The notes: a model not told the origin generated them from the letters alone. Numbered from the stretch's first letter, positions 9,140 to 18,558 are shown. The stretch is DNA of 64,000 nt from Halobiforma lacisalsi AJ5 (GCF_000226975.2 NZ_CP019285.1:4030001-4094000); one strand, 5' to 3'. A program made the numbers and translations.

Positions 9140-9931
9140 CTACTCGTCGCTCGAGTCCGCGACGCTCGGGTGCATCGTCGGCTCCTCGTCCAACGGCTCC
9201 GCGAACGCCTCGAGGATCGTCTCCCGCGCCCGTTCGTCGCGGCGTTTTCGTTCCTCTTCGTCGATCTCCTCACAGCCGGGCGGCACTTCCCGTCCGCGTC
9301 CGGTGAAGTAGCCCTCGGGGGTGACCCAGTCGTGATAGAAGCTGACGTCCGAGTCGTGAATGACCGCGAGGCCGACCTTCGCACCGTGACCGGCCGCGAC
9401 GATCGCCTGGTGTGGCTCGCCGGCGATCCGTCCCGCCGCGTACACGCCGTTGACCGCCGTCCGCCCGCCATCGTCGACCGAGACGAAGTGCTTGCTCCCC
9501 CGCTGAACCCGGCCGACGTCCAGCGGTTCGAGGTAGTCGCTGTCGGGCCACGAGGCCGCGATCACCCGTCGCGCCTCGAGGGGGTCGCCGCCCTCAGTCT
9601 CGAGGACGAACCCCTGCTCGAGGTCGGATTCCGCGACCGGTTCGGCGCGGGCCACCCGTCCGAGTTCGAACGTCGCGCCAGCGTTCTGGGCCTGCTCGCG
9701 GACGAGTCGCAGGTACTGGCGGGCGTCGACGCCGTCCGGGAAGCCGGGGTAGTTCTCGAGGCTGGCGTTGCGCGCGAGGATGGACTCGCCGCCGTCGTCG
9801 CCGGACTGCGTCCGGCTGCTCGAGGGACGTGGTCCCTCGCTGATGACGAACGTGTCCAGCCCCGCGCGTGCAGTGAAGATCGACGCGGCGAGGCCGGAGA
9901 CACCCCCGCCGACGATGCAAACGTCTCGCAT
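9140..9931 (-). CDS. NAD(P)/FAD-dependent oxidoreductase, thioredoxin-reductase-like
   Basis: Protein of 263 aa starting MRDVCIVGGGVSGLAASIFTA, a classic FAD Rossmann motif. A second conserved FAD motif, NGVYAAGRIAGEPHQAIVAAGHG, lies near residue 165. The fold resembles thioredoxin reductase. It is shorter than usual (about 310 aa) and no redox-active CxxC is visible, so a disulfide reductase activity is doubtful. The ATG at 9929-9931 is chosen because the upstream extension in frame is compositionally unlike the family. The substrate is unknown. Confidence 0.8.
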   Translation of the reverse strand: MRDVCIVGGGVSGLAASIFTARAGLDTFVISEGPRPSSSRTQSGDDGGESILARNASLENYPGFPDGVDARQYLRLVREQAQNAGATFELGRVARAEPVAESDLEQGFVLETEGGDPLEARRVIAASWPDSDYLEPLDVGRVQRGSKHFVSVDDGGRTAVNGVYAAGRIAGEPHQAIVAAGHGAKVGLAVIHDSDVSFYHDWVTPEGYFTGRGREVPPGCEEIDEEERKRRDERARETILEAFAEPLDEEPTMHPSVADSSDE

Positions 9932-10080
9932 ACCGCGGCGTTCGCCCGCACGCCTATAGAACTTGCCGCCTCGTCCGCTCGGTCGACCCGGGGACGACTC
10001 GGTCCGCCCCTCCGTCGCCGCGAACACGCCGATTCGTCCCCTTCCGCTCGGAGAGTAACTCTTACTTTCGAACCGCACGT

Positions 10081-10641
10081 ATGCCCTTCGTGGACAGAAT
10101 TCTCCTCAGTACCGTCGCTTACCGCCCGCCGGAGGAGGTCTTTCCGTACGTGCGGTCGTTCACCGAGTACCCCCGCTACACCGAACACCTGAAAGATGTT
10201 GCCGTCCACGGCGACGGCGACGCGGGATCGGTCTACGACCTCCGGCTGACCTGGTGGAAGCTCAGCTACACCGCCCGCTCGCGGGTCACGTCGGTCTCTC
10301 CGCCCGAGTCGCTCGAGTGGCAGTTGGTCAACGACATCGACGCCCGCGGGGAGTGGCGCGTCGAGCCGGAGCCGGGGGCAATCCCCGACGGCGGCCCGAC
10401 CGGAAGCGACGTCGAAGCGGAGACGCCCAGCCGGATCTACTTCGAGGCGGTCTACGATCCCTACTCGGCCAACAAGGACGCGATTTCCCTGCCGCGGTTC
10501 GTCTCCCTGGACTGGGTCGTCGAGAAGGTCCAGCCGCGACTCCTGCGCGAGGCCGAAACGGTCGTCGAGCGTCTCGTGGCGGACATCGAGGGACGGGACG
10601 AACCCCGCGAGGTCGAGTTGACGGTCCACGAGATGCCGTAG
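10081..10641 (+). CDS. SRPBCC-fold protein (polyketide cyclase / coenzyme Q-binding type)
   Basis: Protein of 186 aa, probably cytoplasmic, with the START-like fold that binds lipids or hydrophobic ligands. Recognisable parts are RPPEEVFPYVRSFTEYPRYTEHLKDV near the N-terminus and a C-terminal helix (FVSLDWVVEKVQPRLLREAETVVERL). A TATA-like TAACTCTTA is centred about 26 nt before the ATG, so the transcript is probably leaderless. It is divergent from the FAD oxidoreductase. No ligand can be assigned. Confidence 0.8.
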   Translation: MPFVDRILLSTVAYRPPEEVFPYVRSFTEYPRYTEHLKDVAVHGDGDAGSVYDLRLTWWKLSYTARSRVTSVSPPESLEWQLVNDIDARGEWRVEPEPGAIPDGGPTGSDVEAETPSRIYFEAVYDPYSANKDAISLPRFVSLDWVVEKVQPRLLREAETVVERLVADIEGRDEPREVELTVHEMP

Positions 10642-10759
10642 CCGGGTCTCGTTCCGAGTGGACTCGAAACGTGGCGATTTCAGACGGACTACTGTCTCCC
10701 AGTACCGGCTCGACCGGAATCGTCCCCCAGTCGGAGCGGGACATCCGGGCCGCGGATCG

Positions 10760-11920
10760 TCACTCGTCCTCGAACGACTCGAGGAGGACCACGTCGCCGC
10801 GCATGGTCATCTGGTGTGGTTCACAGACGTATTCAGCTAACTCCTCGGTTGCCGTAACAGTGAGCGTACGTGTTTCGTCGTCGTCTTCGATGAAATCGGT
10901 CGCGTACTCGTCGACGACGCCCTCGTTCTCGTCCCAGAGTTGAAAGTCGTGTACGGAACCGTCGCCGTTGACGACGGTAAACGTGTACTCTCGGCCCTCC
11001 TCGAGGACGAGCGTCGGGTTCTCGACTCCCTCGATGTGGTCGGGTACGCTGCCGGTCCACCCCGACACGTTCGCCTCGAGTTCGATCTCCGTCACGTCGG
11101 TCCAGGGACTCGGATCTACCAGGGAGACCGTCTCGAGGACCAGTGCCCCGGGCTCGGCCGGATCGTCGACCGCGGTGACGACCTCGTACGTTCCCGCGGG
11201 GACGCCCTCGTTCTCGGCGGAAATGGTGATCGTCTCGCCGGGTTCCTCGAGTCGATAGTCGCCGGGATCGAACGCAGATTCGTCGTCCCCGTCGGTCACG
11301 AAGACGGTCGCCGCGTCATTCCGGTCGAGAAGCGTAATTTCGGCCGTCCCGAGATCCCCCGTCCGGACCTGGACCGCAGCGTTGGTCCGTGGACGGAACA
11401 GTTGGGAGTCCCCCTGGTACCACGCGTACCACTCGTCTTCGATTTCGACCACGATCGCCCTGGCCCGTCGGTCGTACCGCTGGCCGGTCGCCTCGTGTTC
11501 GAGTTCGAGGGCGTACTCGAGTTGGTGCTCCGCGTCGACCGTCCCGTCCTCGAACAGGTCCAGCGTGTCGATGCGATCCCTCGCTTCGCCCCGGAAGGCG
11601 ATCGAGCGGACGGCGTCGGGAGTCCAGAATTCGCCGTAGGCCCGCTCCCAGCTCTCTTGACCGCTGTCGACGACGTACTCGTGCGGGGCGTACGACGCCG
11701 CCTCCGTCGCGTTACCGGCGGCGACCGCCTCGATCGTGGCTTTACCGACCGCTCGGGCTTCCTCGGGGATGCCGTCGTCCGCCCCGTCGGCTTCGTCGTC
11801 GTCCGTTCGGTCGTCGGATTCGTCCTGGGGACCGTTGGAGGGCTCTGCGGTGGTATCATCGAGACAACCGGCGAGTCCCGTGAAGGCGAGACCGCCGACG
11901 AGGAGGTATCGTCGTCCCAT
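10760..11920 (-). CDS. Tat lipoprotein with NTF2-like and plastocyanin-like copper domains
   Basis: Secreted lipoprotein of 386 aa. GRRYLLVGGLAFTGLAGCLDD gives a signal with lipobox. After an acidic linker comes an NTF2-like region (about 55-165, AVGKATIEAVAAGNATEAAS onward), then a beta-rich pilin-like domain, then a cupredoxin-like C-terminus (about 300-386). The latter has a VHDFQLW histidine and the type 1 copper cluster YVCEPHQMTM (Cys, His and Met in order). An electron-transfer or copper-binding role outside the cell is inferred. The ATG at 11918-11920 is preferred over an upstream TTG because TTTATATTTTT lies about 26-30 nt upstream. Confidence 0.8.
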   Translation of the reverse strand: MGRRYLLVGGLAFTGLAGCLDDTTAEPSNGPQDESDDRTDDDEADGADDGIPEEARAVGKATIEAVAAGNATEAASYAPHEYVVDSGQESWERAYGEFWTPDAVRSIAFRGEARDRIDTLDLFEDGTVDAEHQLEYALELEHEATGQRYDRRARAIVVEIEDEWYAWYQGDSQLFRPRTNAAVQVRTGDLGTAEITLLDRNDAATVFVTDGDDESAFDPGDYRLEEPGETITISAENEGVPAGTYEVVTAVDDPAEPGALVLETVSLVDPSPWTDVTEIELEANVSGWTGSVPDHIEGVENPTLVLEEGREYTFTVVNGDGSVHDFQLWDENEGVVDEYATDFIEDDDETRTLTVTATEELAEYVCEPHQMTMRGDVVLLESFEDE

Positions 11921-11989
11921 CGAGTTAGTTTTCAATCACTTCTACAAAAATATAAAACTGAAGGTCCGCGAGGAGTCGATCGGGGAGGA

Positions 11990-13069
11990 CTAAAACGTGT
12001 ACTCGTGACTCCCGCCTTCGCTCTCGAGGAACGCCTCGAGCAGATCGATCGTCGCCGCGACGTCCTCGACGTGGGCCGTCTCGGTGACGGTGTGGAGGTA
12101 CCGCGTCGGGATCGAGATCGCGCCGACCGGCTTCGCGCCGGCCGTATTCTGGAAGCCGGCCGTGTCGGTCCCGCCCGAGGGGAGGATCTCGAGCTGGTGG
12201 TCGATCCCCTCCGCCTCGGCGACCGACTGCATCCGCTTGTGGACCTTCGGGCTGGTGATTACGCTGCCGTCTTTGAGTTTGATCGCCGTTCCCTCGCCGA
12301 GTTCGGTGACGTGCTCGCCGTCGTCGAACCCGGGCACGTCGTTGGCGACGGTGACGTCCAGGGCGACGGCGAGGTCCGGATCGACGTCGACTCCCAGCGC
12401 CTTCGCACCGCGCAGGCCGACCTCCTCCTGGACGGTCGCACAGAAGTGGATCGTCGCGTCGGGGTCCTCGATCCGGCGGGCCGCCTCGAGCATGGCGAAC
12501 AGGCAGACGCGGTCGTCCAGGGCCTTCCCGGTGACCGTCTCGCCGACGCGCTCGGTCGTCTGGTCCATCGTCACGAGGTCCCCCGGAGAGACGCGCTCTT
12601 CGAGTTCCTCGTAGGGAAGGCCGACGTCGACGAAGACGTCCTCGACCTCGGGGGATTTCTCGCGGTCCTCCTCGTCCAGCGTGTGTGGCGGCGGCGAGCC
12701 GATGACGCCCGGCAGGTCGCCGTCGTCGGTGTGGATCGTCACCCGCTGAGCCTTCAGCACGCGGGCGTCCCACCCGCCCAGCGCCTCGAGTTCGAGGAAG
12801 CCGTACTCGTCCTCCTCGCCCGCGACGTGGCGGACCATGAAGCCGATCTCGTCCATGTGGGCGGCGACGCCGACGGAGAAATCCGAATCGGCGTCGCCCT
12901 CGAGCGTCCCGACGACGTTACCCATCGCGTCGGTCCGGACTCGATCGACGGACTCTTCGAGTTCGGCCACGACGAGTTCGCGGACCCGGTCCTCGTAGCC
13001 CGGAACACCGCTCGTCTCGGTGAGGTCGCGAAGCAGATCGAAATCGAACGGGGTCGAAGCGGATGCCAT
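11990..13069 (-). CDS. M42 family aminopeptidase (TET/glutamyl aminopeptidase type)
   Basis: Cytosolic metallopeptidase of 359 aa. The family forms large TET assemblies that trim peptides released by proteases such as the proteasome. Metal and catalytic elements are visible in order: AAHMDEIGFMV, LDDRVCLFAML, QEEVGLRGAKAL, PSGGTDTAGFQ, and a C-terminal RYLHTVTETAH. Length and motif spacing are normal. Specific peptide preference cannot be predicted. Confidence 0.92.
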   Translation of the reverse strand: MASASTPFDFDLLRDLTETSGVPGYEDRVRELVVAELEESVDRVRTDAMGNVVGTLEGDADSDFSVGVAAHMDEIGFMVRHVAGEEDEYGFLELEALGGWDARVLKAQRVTIHTDDGDLPGVIGSPPPHTLDEEDREKSPEVEDVFVDVGLPYEELEERVSPGDLVTMDQTTERVGETVTGKALDDRVCLFAMLEAARRIEDPDATIHFCATVQEEVGLRGAKALGVDVDPDLAVALDVTVANDVPGFDDGEHVTELGEGTAIKLKDGSVITSPKVHKRMQSVAEAEGIDHQLEILPSGGTDTAGFQNTAGAKPVGAISIPTRYLHTVTETAHVEDVAATIDLLEAFLESEGGSHEYTF

Positions 13070-13313
13070 ACGCGGACGTGGGGATGGTTCTCATATAAAC
13101 GCGTGGAAATCGCCCGCAGCGCCTCGGACGGTACGGATTAGTAATATCGAGTGGTTCGGACCCGGGGCCCGAACGGGGCCGGTTCAGCCCGCTCCACTCG
13201 AGGGTCCCGTTCGAGGAAATCGCGGACCGTACCGCCGACCGCATCGCGGACGGCGAGTCGGGTTTCCATACTAACCACGGAGTATTAACGGTTGCACTCA
13301 TTAGAGTACGCGT

Positions 13314-14483
13314 ATGAGTAACGTGCGTGTTGCTGGGACGGGGCTGACCCCGTTCGGGAACACCCCCGAGCGGACGAGTCGTGACCTGTTCGCCGAAGCC
13401 ACCGTCGCGGCGTTCGAGGACAGCGGCGTTCCACGCGAGGACGTCGAGGCGCTGTTCTACGGGAACTTCATGGGTGAACTCTCCGAGCACCAGGGCCACC
13501 AGGGCCCCCTGATGGCCGAGGCCGCCGGCGTCCAGGCGCCGGCGACCAGATACGAGGCCGCCTGCGCCTCGAGCGGGACGGCCGTCCGGGACGCCGTCGT
13601 CCGGATCCGTAACGGCGAAGCCGACGTCGTCCTCGTCGGCGGCGCCGAGCGGATGACTAACCTCGGGACTGCGGGTGCGACCGAAGCCCTGGCGATCGCG
13701 GCCGACGACCTCTGGGAGGTCCGCGCCGGAATGACCTTCCCCGGAGCGTACGCCCTGATGGCCCAGGCGTACTTCGAGGAGTTCGGCGGCGAACACGAGG
13801 ATCTCGCCCACATCGCGGTCAAGAACCACGAGAACGCGCTGACCAACGAGAAGGCCCAGTACCAGAGCGCGATCGACGTCGAGGACGTCCTCGAGGCCCC
13901 GCAGGTCTCCTCGCCGCTGGGGCTGTACGACTCCTGTCCGATCTCCGACGGCGCGGCCGCCCTCGTCCTGACCAGCGACGAGTACGCCGAGGAACACGAC
14001 CTCGACGCGCCCGTCGCGATCACCGGGACGGGCCAGGGTGGCGACCGCCTGGCGCTGCACGACCGCGACCACCTCGCCCGCTCGCCGGCCGCCCGCGAGG
14101 CCGGCGAGGAGGCCTACGCCGACGCCGGCGTCTCCGCCGCGGACGTCGACCTCGCGGAGGTCCACGACTGCTTTACGATCGCCGAGGTGCTGGCGCTCGA
14201 GGCGCTGGACATCGAACAGGTCGGCGAGGGAATCTCGGCGGCCCGGGACGGCCGTACGACGGCCGACGGCGAGACGCCGATCAACCTCTCGGGCGGCCTG
14301 AAGGCGAAGGGCCACCCCGTCGGCGCGACGGGCGCGTCCCAGATCGCCGAAGTAACGAAACTGCTCGCCGGCGACCATCCCAACAGCGAACACGTCCCCG
14401 ACGCGACGACCGGCGTCGCCCACAACGCGGGTGGGACCGTCGCGAGCGCGACCGTCCACGTCCTCGAGGAGGTGGGACGATGA
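13314..14483 (+). CDS. Thiolase family protein (acetyl-CoA C-acetyltransferase type)
   Basis: Protein of 389 aa. The nucleophilic cysteine is in YEAACASSGTAV (about residue 84). The conserved VHDCFTIAEVLALEAL and KGHPVGATG segments complete the active site. Archaeal members condense two acetyl-CoA to acetoacetyl-CoA or act in fatty-acid degradation. The next gene encodes a DUF35 zinc-ribbon/OB protein overlapping by 4 nt (ATGA). In archaea such proteins bridge thiolase and HMG-CoA synthase in mevalonate synthesis. TATTAA is centred about 26-28 nt before the ATG. Confidence 0.9.
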   Translation: MSNVRVAGTGLTPFGNTPERTSRDLFAEATVAAFEDSGVPREDVEALFYGNFMGELSEHQGHQGPLMAEAAGVQAPATRYEAACASSGTAVRDAVVRIRNGEADVVLVGGAERMTNLGTAGATEALAIAADDLWEVRAGMTFPGAYALMAQAYFEEFGGEHEDLAHIAVKNHENALTNEKAQYQSAIDVEDVLEAPQVSSPLGLYDSCPISDGAAALVLTSDEYAEEHDLDAPVAITGTGQGGDRLALHDRDHLARSPAAREAGEEAYADAGVSAADVDLAEVHDCFTIAEVLALEALDIEQVGEGISAARDGRTTADGETPINLSGGLKAKGHPVGATGASQIAEVTKLLAGDHPNSEHVPDATTGVAHNAGGTVASATVHVLEEVGR

Positions 14484-14878
14484 CCGACGACGAGACGGTC
14501 CAGGATGCTGGCTTCGACGACTGGCTCGACGCCGCCGAGAACGGCGGGGCGTACTACCTCGAGTGTCCCGAGGGACACGGCTCCCTGCCGCCCCGACGCG
14601 TCTGTCCCGACTGCGGTGCGACCGAACTCGCCGAGCGAGAGCTCCCCGACACGGGCGAGATCGAGACGTTCACCGTCACGCACGTGCCGACGCCGGCCTT
14701 CGAGGACGACGCTCCCTACGCGACCGCGATCGCGAACTTCGGCCCCGTCCGCATCACGGGCCAGGTCGTCGGTATCGACCTCGAGGCGATCGAGAACGGT
14801 CTCGAGGTGACGATCGACGTCTCGGTTTCGGAGACGACGGACGAGCGGGTCGTGGCGTTCGAACCTGCAGAGCAGTAA
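14480..14878 (+). CDS. DUF35 zinc-ribbon/OB-fold protein, thiolase partner
   Basis: Protein of 132 aa. A zinc-ribbon (CPEGHGSLPPRRVCPDCG, about residues 31-48) is followed by an OB-fold (from GEIETFTVTHVPTP). Known members bind acyl-CoA ligands and scaffold thiolase with HMG-CoA synthase so that acetoacetyl-CoA is channelled. Its start overlaps the thiolase stop, so equal production and complex formation are likely. Confidence 0.9.
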   Translation: MTDDETVQDAGFDDWLDAAENGGAYYLECPEGHGSLPPRRVCPDCGATELAERELPDTGEIETFTVTHVPTPAFEDDAPYATAIANFGPVRITGQVVGIDLEAIENGLEVTIDVSVSETTDERVVAFEPAEQ

Positions 14879-14902
14879 CGACGGCGGCTCGAAACCCGAG
14901 TC

Positions 14903-15871
14903 CTATTCTCCCGGGCCAGTATCGACGTCGACGTCCGCGTCGGCCCCGGCGTGTAACAACTCTGCCATCAGGTACTCGAGGAACTGCTCCGGGTGTTCGC
15001 TGTGTGGTAACTGCGTCGCGTAGTCGACGACGACCAGGTCCAGGTCCGCGGCCTCCGCGAGGTCCCGGCCCTCCCGCAGCGGGACGAGTTCGGCGTCCCG
15101 GCCCCAGACCAGCGTCGTCGGCGTCTCCAGCGCCGCGAGTTCGGTCGCCAGATCGAAGTCGGGGTCGAGCGTCCCCGACGCGAACGAGGCAGGCGCGTAC
15201 CGCGCGCCGGGCTGGTGGGCGCTGTCCCAGGCGTATTCGACCTCCGTCTCGTCGATCCGGTCGGGGTCGTAGTAGCCGTCCCGGTCGTAGAAGTAGCGGA
15301 TCGCGGGCTTGCTCGCGATCAGGTTGAAGACCGTCGTCCCGACGATCGGCGATCGAATGAGGGTCCGCAGCCAGGGTCGCTCGGGCGCGGTCTCGTCGGT
15401 CGGGCAGATCAACACGAGGTGGCTGAACTCCGTCTCGCCGGCGGCATCCGCGGCGAACGCGCCGGTCAGCGACGAGGCGACGACGATCGGGTTCTCGAGG
15501 CGCTCCTCGGCGAAGTCACGGAGGAACTCGGCGTACAGCGTCGACGAGTAGACCAGCGGCGGGCGCTCCGACCGCCCGAAACCGGGCAGATCGACCGCGA
15601 CGACGCGGTAGTCCTCCGCGAGGCGCTCGACGATCGGTTCGAACTCGTGGCTGCTCGCACCCGCGTAGAGGCCGTGACACAGCAACAGGTCCGGATCGTT
15701 CGGGTCGCCGGCGACGGTGTAGGTCGTTTCGATCCCCCGCCAGCGGTACGTTCGCTCGATGCCGGGCAGCGGGTTCTCGAGGTCGCCAGCGCGCTTTGTG
15801 AGCAGCCGGTTCCCGAGGACGGCCGCGCCGACCGCGCCGACCGCCGTACCGAGGACTGTTCGGGCTTTCAT
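14903..15871 (-). CDS. Alpha/beta hydrolase
   Basis: Protein of 322 aa with an N-terminal hydrophobic segment (VLGTAVGAVGAAVLGNRLL) that may anchor it. The hydrolase core shows LLCHGLYAGASSHEF (oxyanion region), VDLPGFGRSERPP, and a nucleophile elbow ASSLTG (Ser near residue 130). A catalytic Asp candidate lies in VWGRDAELVP and a His in LPHSEHPEQF. The substrate is unknown. It converges with the DUF35 gene, 24 nt away. Confidence 0.85.
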   Translation of the reverse strand: MKARTVLGTAVGAVGAAVLGNRLLTKRAGDLENPLPGIERTYRWRGIETTYTVAGDPNDPDLLLCHGLYAGASSHEFEPIVERLAEDYRVVAVDLPGFGRSERPPLVYSSTLYAEFLRDFAEERLENPIVVASSLTGAFAADAAGETEFSHLVLICPTDETAPERPWLRTLIRSPIVGTTVFNLIASKPAIRYFYDRDGYYDPDRIDETEVEYAWDSAHQPGARYAPASFASGTLDPDFDLATELAALETPTTLVWGRDAELVPLREGRDLAEAADLDLVVVDYATQLPHSEHPEQFLEYLMAELLHAGADADVDVDTGPGE

Positions 15872-15934
15872 ACGGGGGTATAAGACGAGGACGCTCTTAG
15901 GAGTGCGGTTGGTATTCGGCGAGTGGGAACCGCG

Positions 15935-17077
15935 CTAGCCCTCCCGCTCGAGATCCTCGAGACACGTCTCGACGGGTTCGAGCACCTCGTCCGCGATCGT
16001 GTACGGGTCGGTATCGCCGGTCCGAACGGCCTCCGCGAGGTCGTCGATCCCGCCAGCGTCCTCGAGTTCGTCCTCGAGGAGCCCGTGGACGTCCTCGCGC
16101 AGGAGGGTCCGGATCTCCTCGGCGTACCGCTTTCGGGCCATCTCGGCTCGGGTGCCGGACTCGACGAGGTACTGCTGGTGGTTCTCGAGTTCGTCGATGA
16201 ATTCCTCGACGCCGGTCCCGTGGGTGGCGACGGTTTCGACGATGGGCGGGATCCAGCCGTCGGGTTCCTCGCCGTGGGGTTCGGGGTCTTGGTCCTGGTC
16301 GGTGTCGTCGTGGGTCTGGCCGTGGCCGTCGTCGTGACCGTGTCCGTGACCATGACCGTGACCGTCCATCTGCATCGCGTCGGCCCCGTGATGACCCGCT
16401 CCCGACATGCCGAACCCGTCGCCGGCGTCCATCGCCACCATGTCCCTGAGTTCCTGGACGGTGCGGTCGGCTCCGTCGCGGTCGGCCTTGTTCACCACGA
16501 AGATGTCGCCGATCTCGAGGATGCCGGCTTTCAGGGTCTGGACGTCGTCGCCGGATCCCGGCGGGACGAGCACGGCGACGGTGTCGGCGGTCCGGACGAT
16601 GTCGATCTCGTTCTGTCCGGCACCGACGGTCTCGATGATGACCTTGTCCTTGCCGAAGGCGTCCATCGCCTTCACGGCGTCCGCCGTCGCCGTCGAGAGG
16701 CCGCCCAGCGTCCCGCGGGCGCTCATCGAGCGGACGAAGACGTCCATGTCGCCGACGGTCGATCCCATCCGGATGCGATCGCCCAGGACGGCCCCGCCGG
16801 AGAACGGCGACGAGGGGTCGATCGCGATGATGCCGACCGTCTCGCCGCGCTCGCGGTAGGCCTCGGCGAGTTTGTCGACCAGCGTCGACTTTCCGGCCCC
16901 CGGCGAGCCGGTGATCCCGATGACGTCGGCCTCGCCGGTGTGGGCGTAGAGCTCGGAGACGAGGTCCCGATACCCCGGCGCGCGGTTCTCGATCTTGGAG
17001 ATGGTACGGGCCAGTGCCCGGTGTTTCCCGGCGAGCAGTTCCTCGAGCAGCCGTTCGTCGTCGCCGCCTTCGGTCAT
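15935..17077 (-). CDS. meaB: Methylmalonyl-CoA mutase-associated G3E GTPase MeaB with His-rich insert
   Basis: P-loop GTPase of 380 aa that protects and loads cobalamin on methylmalonyl-CoA mutase. Walker A GSPGAGKST is near residue 55, followed by IDPSSPFSGGAVLGDRIRM and the base-specificity NKAD. An unusual insertion at about residues 240-262 is a run of Gly-His repeats (GHGHGHGHGHDDGHGQTH), like the metal-binding tracts of the related HypB and UreG proteins. The start at 17075-17077 overlaps the stop of the B12-binding subunit gene (ATGA). The mutase catalytic subunit is not in this window. Confidence 0.92.
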   Translation of the reverse strand: MTEGGDDERLLEELLAGKHRALARTISKIENRAPGYRDLVSELYAHTGEADVIGITGSPGAGKSTLVDKLAEAYRERGETVGIIAIDPSSPFSGGAVLGDRIRMGSTVGDMDVFVRSMSARGTLGGLSTATADAVKAMDAFGKDKVIIETVGAGQNEIDIVRTADTVAVLVPPGSGDDVQTLKAGILEIGDIFVVNKADRDGADRTVQELRDMVAMDAGDGFGMSGAGHHGADAMQMDGHGHGHGHGHDDGHGQTHDDTDQDQDPEPHGEEPDGWIPPIVETVATHGTGVEEFIDELENHQQYLVESGTRAEMARKRYAEEIRTLLREDVHGLLEDELEDAGGIDDLAEAVRTGDTDPYTIADEVLEPVETCLEDLEREG

Positions 17078-17490
17078 CGCTCGGGTGCGTTTTCGCGAAC
17101 GAACTCGATGGTCTCCTCGATCGACGTCCCGGGACCGAAGATAGCGGCGACACCCTCCTCCTTGAGTCCCTCGCGGTCCTCCTCGGGGATGACACCGCCG
17201 ACCAGAACGAGCGTGTCGTCGGCCGCGTCGTACTCCTCGAGGCCGTCGATGATCTTCGGAACGAGTGTGTTGTGGGCACCCGAGAGGATGGAGATCCCGA
17301 GGACGTCGACGTCCTCCTGGACGGCTGCCTGTACGATGTCGTCCGGCGACTTGTGGAGTCCCGAGTAGATGACTTCGAATCCGGCGTCGCGGAACGCCCG
17401 CGAGATGACGTGTGCACCGCGATCGTGACCGTCGAGCCCGACCTTGGCGACCAGACACCGGATCGACTCACCTTCCTGTTCGCTGCTCAT
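17074..17490 (-). CDS. Methylmalonyl-CoA mutase, cobalamin-binding subunit
   Basis: Stand-alone B12-binding domain of 138 aa. The base-off cobalamin motif DxHxxG appears as KVGLDGHDRGAHV, with SGAHNTL and LVGGVIPEED also conserved. It supplies the cobalamin domain to a separately encoded large subunit to interconvert methylmalonyl-CoA and succinyl-CoA. The ATG at 17488-17490 gives the normal length; upstream in-frame sequence is not family-like. It is translationally coupled to meaB downstream. Confidence 0.92.
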   Translation of the reverse strand: MSSEQEGESIRCLVAKVGLDGHDRGAHVISRAFRDAGFEVIYSGLHKSPDDIVQAAVQEDVDVLGISILSGAHNTLVPKIIDGLEEYDAADDTLVLVGGVIPEEDREGLKEEGVAAIFGPGTSIEETIEFVRENAPER

Positions 17491-17711
17491 ACCCCCACGT
17501 TCCCGGGCCGTATGTTTGACTTTAACGGAAGTTGGTGGACGTTGTTCGGTCACACGCCCGTGACGGAGCCGATATTCGGGGACGAATCGCGGTCGTGATC
17601 GGAACGCTGACAGTCATCGCGCCGTCCAGCACCCCGAACCAAAGGCTAAAGAGCGAAACTACCGAACATTCTGTCAATGACTATCGTTCGTCTACTGCGG
17701 AGGGATCTCTC

Positions 17712-18386
17712 GTGGGCGTCGAAATAAAAGAAACCAGGGTGTCCGACGCCGAATTCGAGGAAATGAAGGCGTTCGTCTTCGAGTACCTCGCCGCTAGCGT
17801 CGAGAAGGAGGAGGAAGGCGGTCGGATGCGCTGGTATCCGTGGCACTCCGCGGAGTACCGGCACAACCACATCCTCAACGTGGTCGATCTCGCCGAGGAG
17901 ATCGCCCGGAAGGAGGGCGCGGACGTCGACGTCACGCGCGTCGCCGCCCTCTTTCACGACGTGGCGAAACTCGAGACCGACCAGGAACTCCACGCCGAGG
18001 CGGGCGCTCGCGTCGCCCGCGAGTACCTCGAGTCGCGCGCGGACTACCCCGAATCGTTCATCACACAGGTGTGTCGCGCCGTCGAACACCACTCCTACCA
18101 GGGGGACCTGAACGACGTCGCCATGGAGACGCAGTGTCTCATCGAGGCCGACCTGCTGGACAAGATCGGTGCCAACGGGACCGCCCTCATGTTGCTGCGC
18201 ATGGGGTACGAGGCCCGGACCCACATGGACGCCGACGAGATGGTCGAACGCGTCCTCGAGCGAGGCTACGACGCGGCCGCCCGCGTCGAGAGCGACACCG
18301 CCGAGAGCATCGCCCACCAGCGGCTCAAACGGGTGAAGTGGTTCCGCGAGTGGCTCGAGGACGAGATCGCCGCGCTCGGGGACTGA
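17712..18386 (+). CDS. HD-domain phosphohydrolase family protein
   Basis: Soluble protein of 224 aa. Metal-binding HD residues are visible: the first His in WHSAEYRHNHILNVVDLA, the paired HD in ALFHDVAKLE, and later His residues in AVEHHSYQGDL. The family includes metal-dependent phosphohydrolases acting on nucleotides or cyclic dinucleotides; the substrate here is not predictable. The GTG at 17712 is chosen because the frame before it has no HD-family similarity. Confidence 0.8.
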   Translation: MGVEIKETRVSDAEFEEMKAFVFEYLAASVEKEEEGGRMRWYPWHSAEYRHNHILNVVDLAEEIARKEGADVDVTRVAALFHDVAKLETDQELHAEAGARVAREYLESRADYPESFITQVCRAVEHHSYQGDLNDVAMETQCLIEADLLDKIGANGTALMLLRMGYEARTHMDADEMVERVLERGYDAAARVESDTAESIAHQRLKRVKWFREWLEDEIAALGD

Positions 18387-18558
18387 AGCGGGACTCCCCG
18401 CGACCCCGGGGTTGGGCCCGAGGAGAGGTCGGTAGCGGTACTGATCGACGCAGGCCGTTCCCCGAGTCGCTCCCGCTTCGAACACCGAACGAGTGTGATC
18501 TCCACGGCGTGAGAAGCGGCCGTTGTCTTCTTGCTTCCGAGCGAACGACGTACCTGTA

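Noticed and set aside
10940-13141. A 733-codon plus-strand frame
   Set aside because: It runs antisense through two unrelated real genes (lipoprotein and M42 peptidase) and their promoters.
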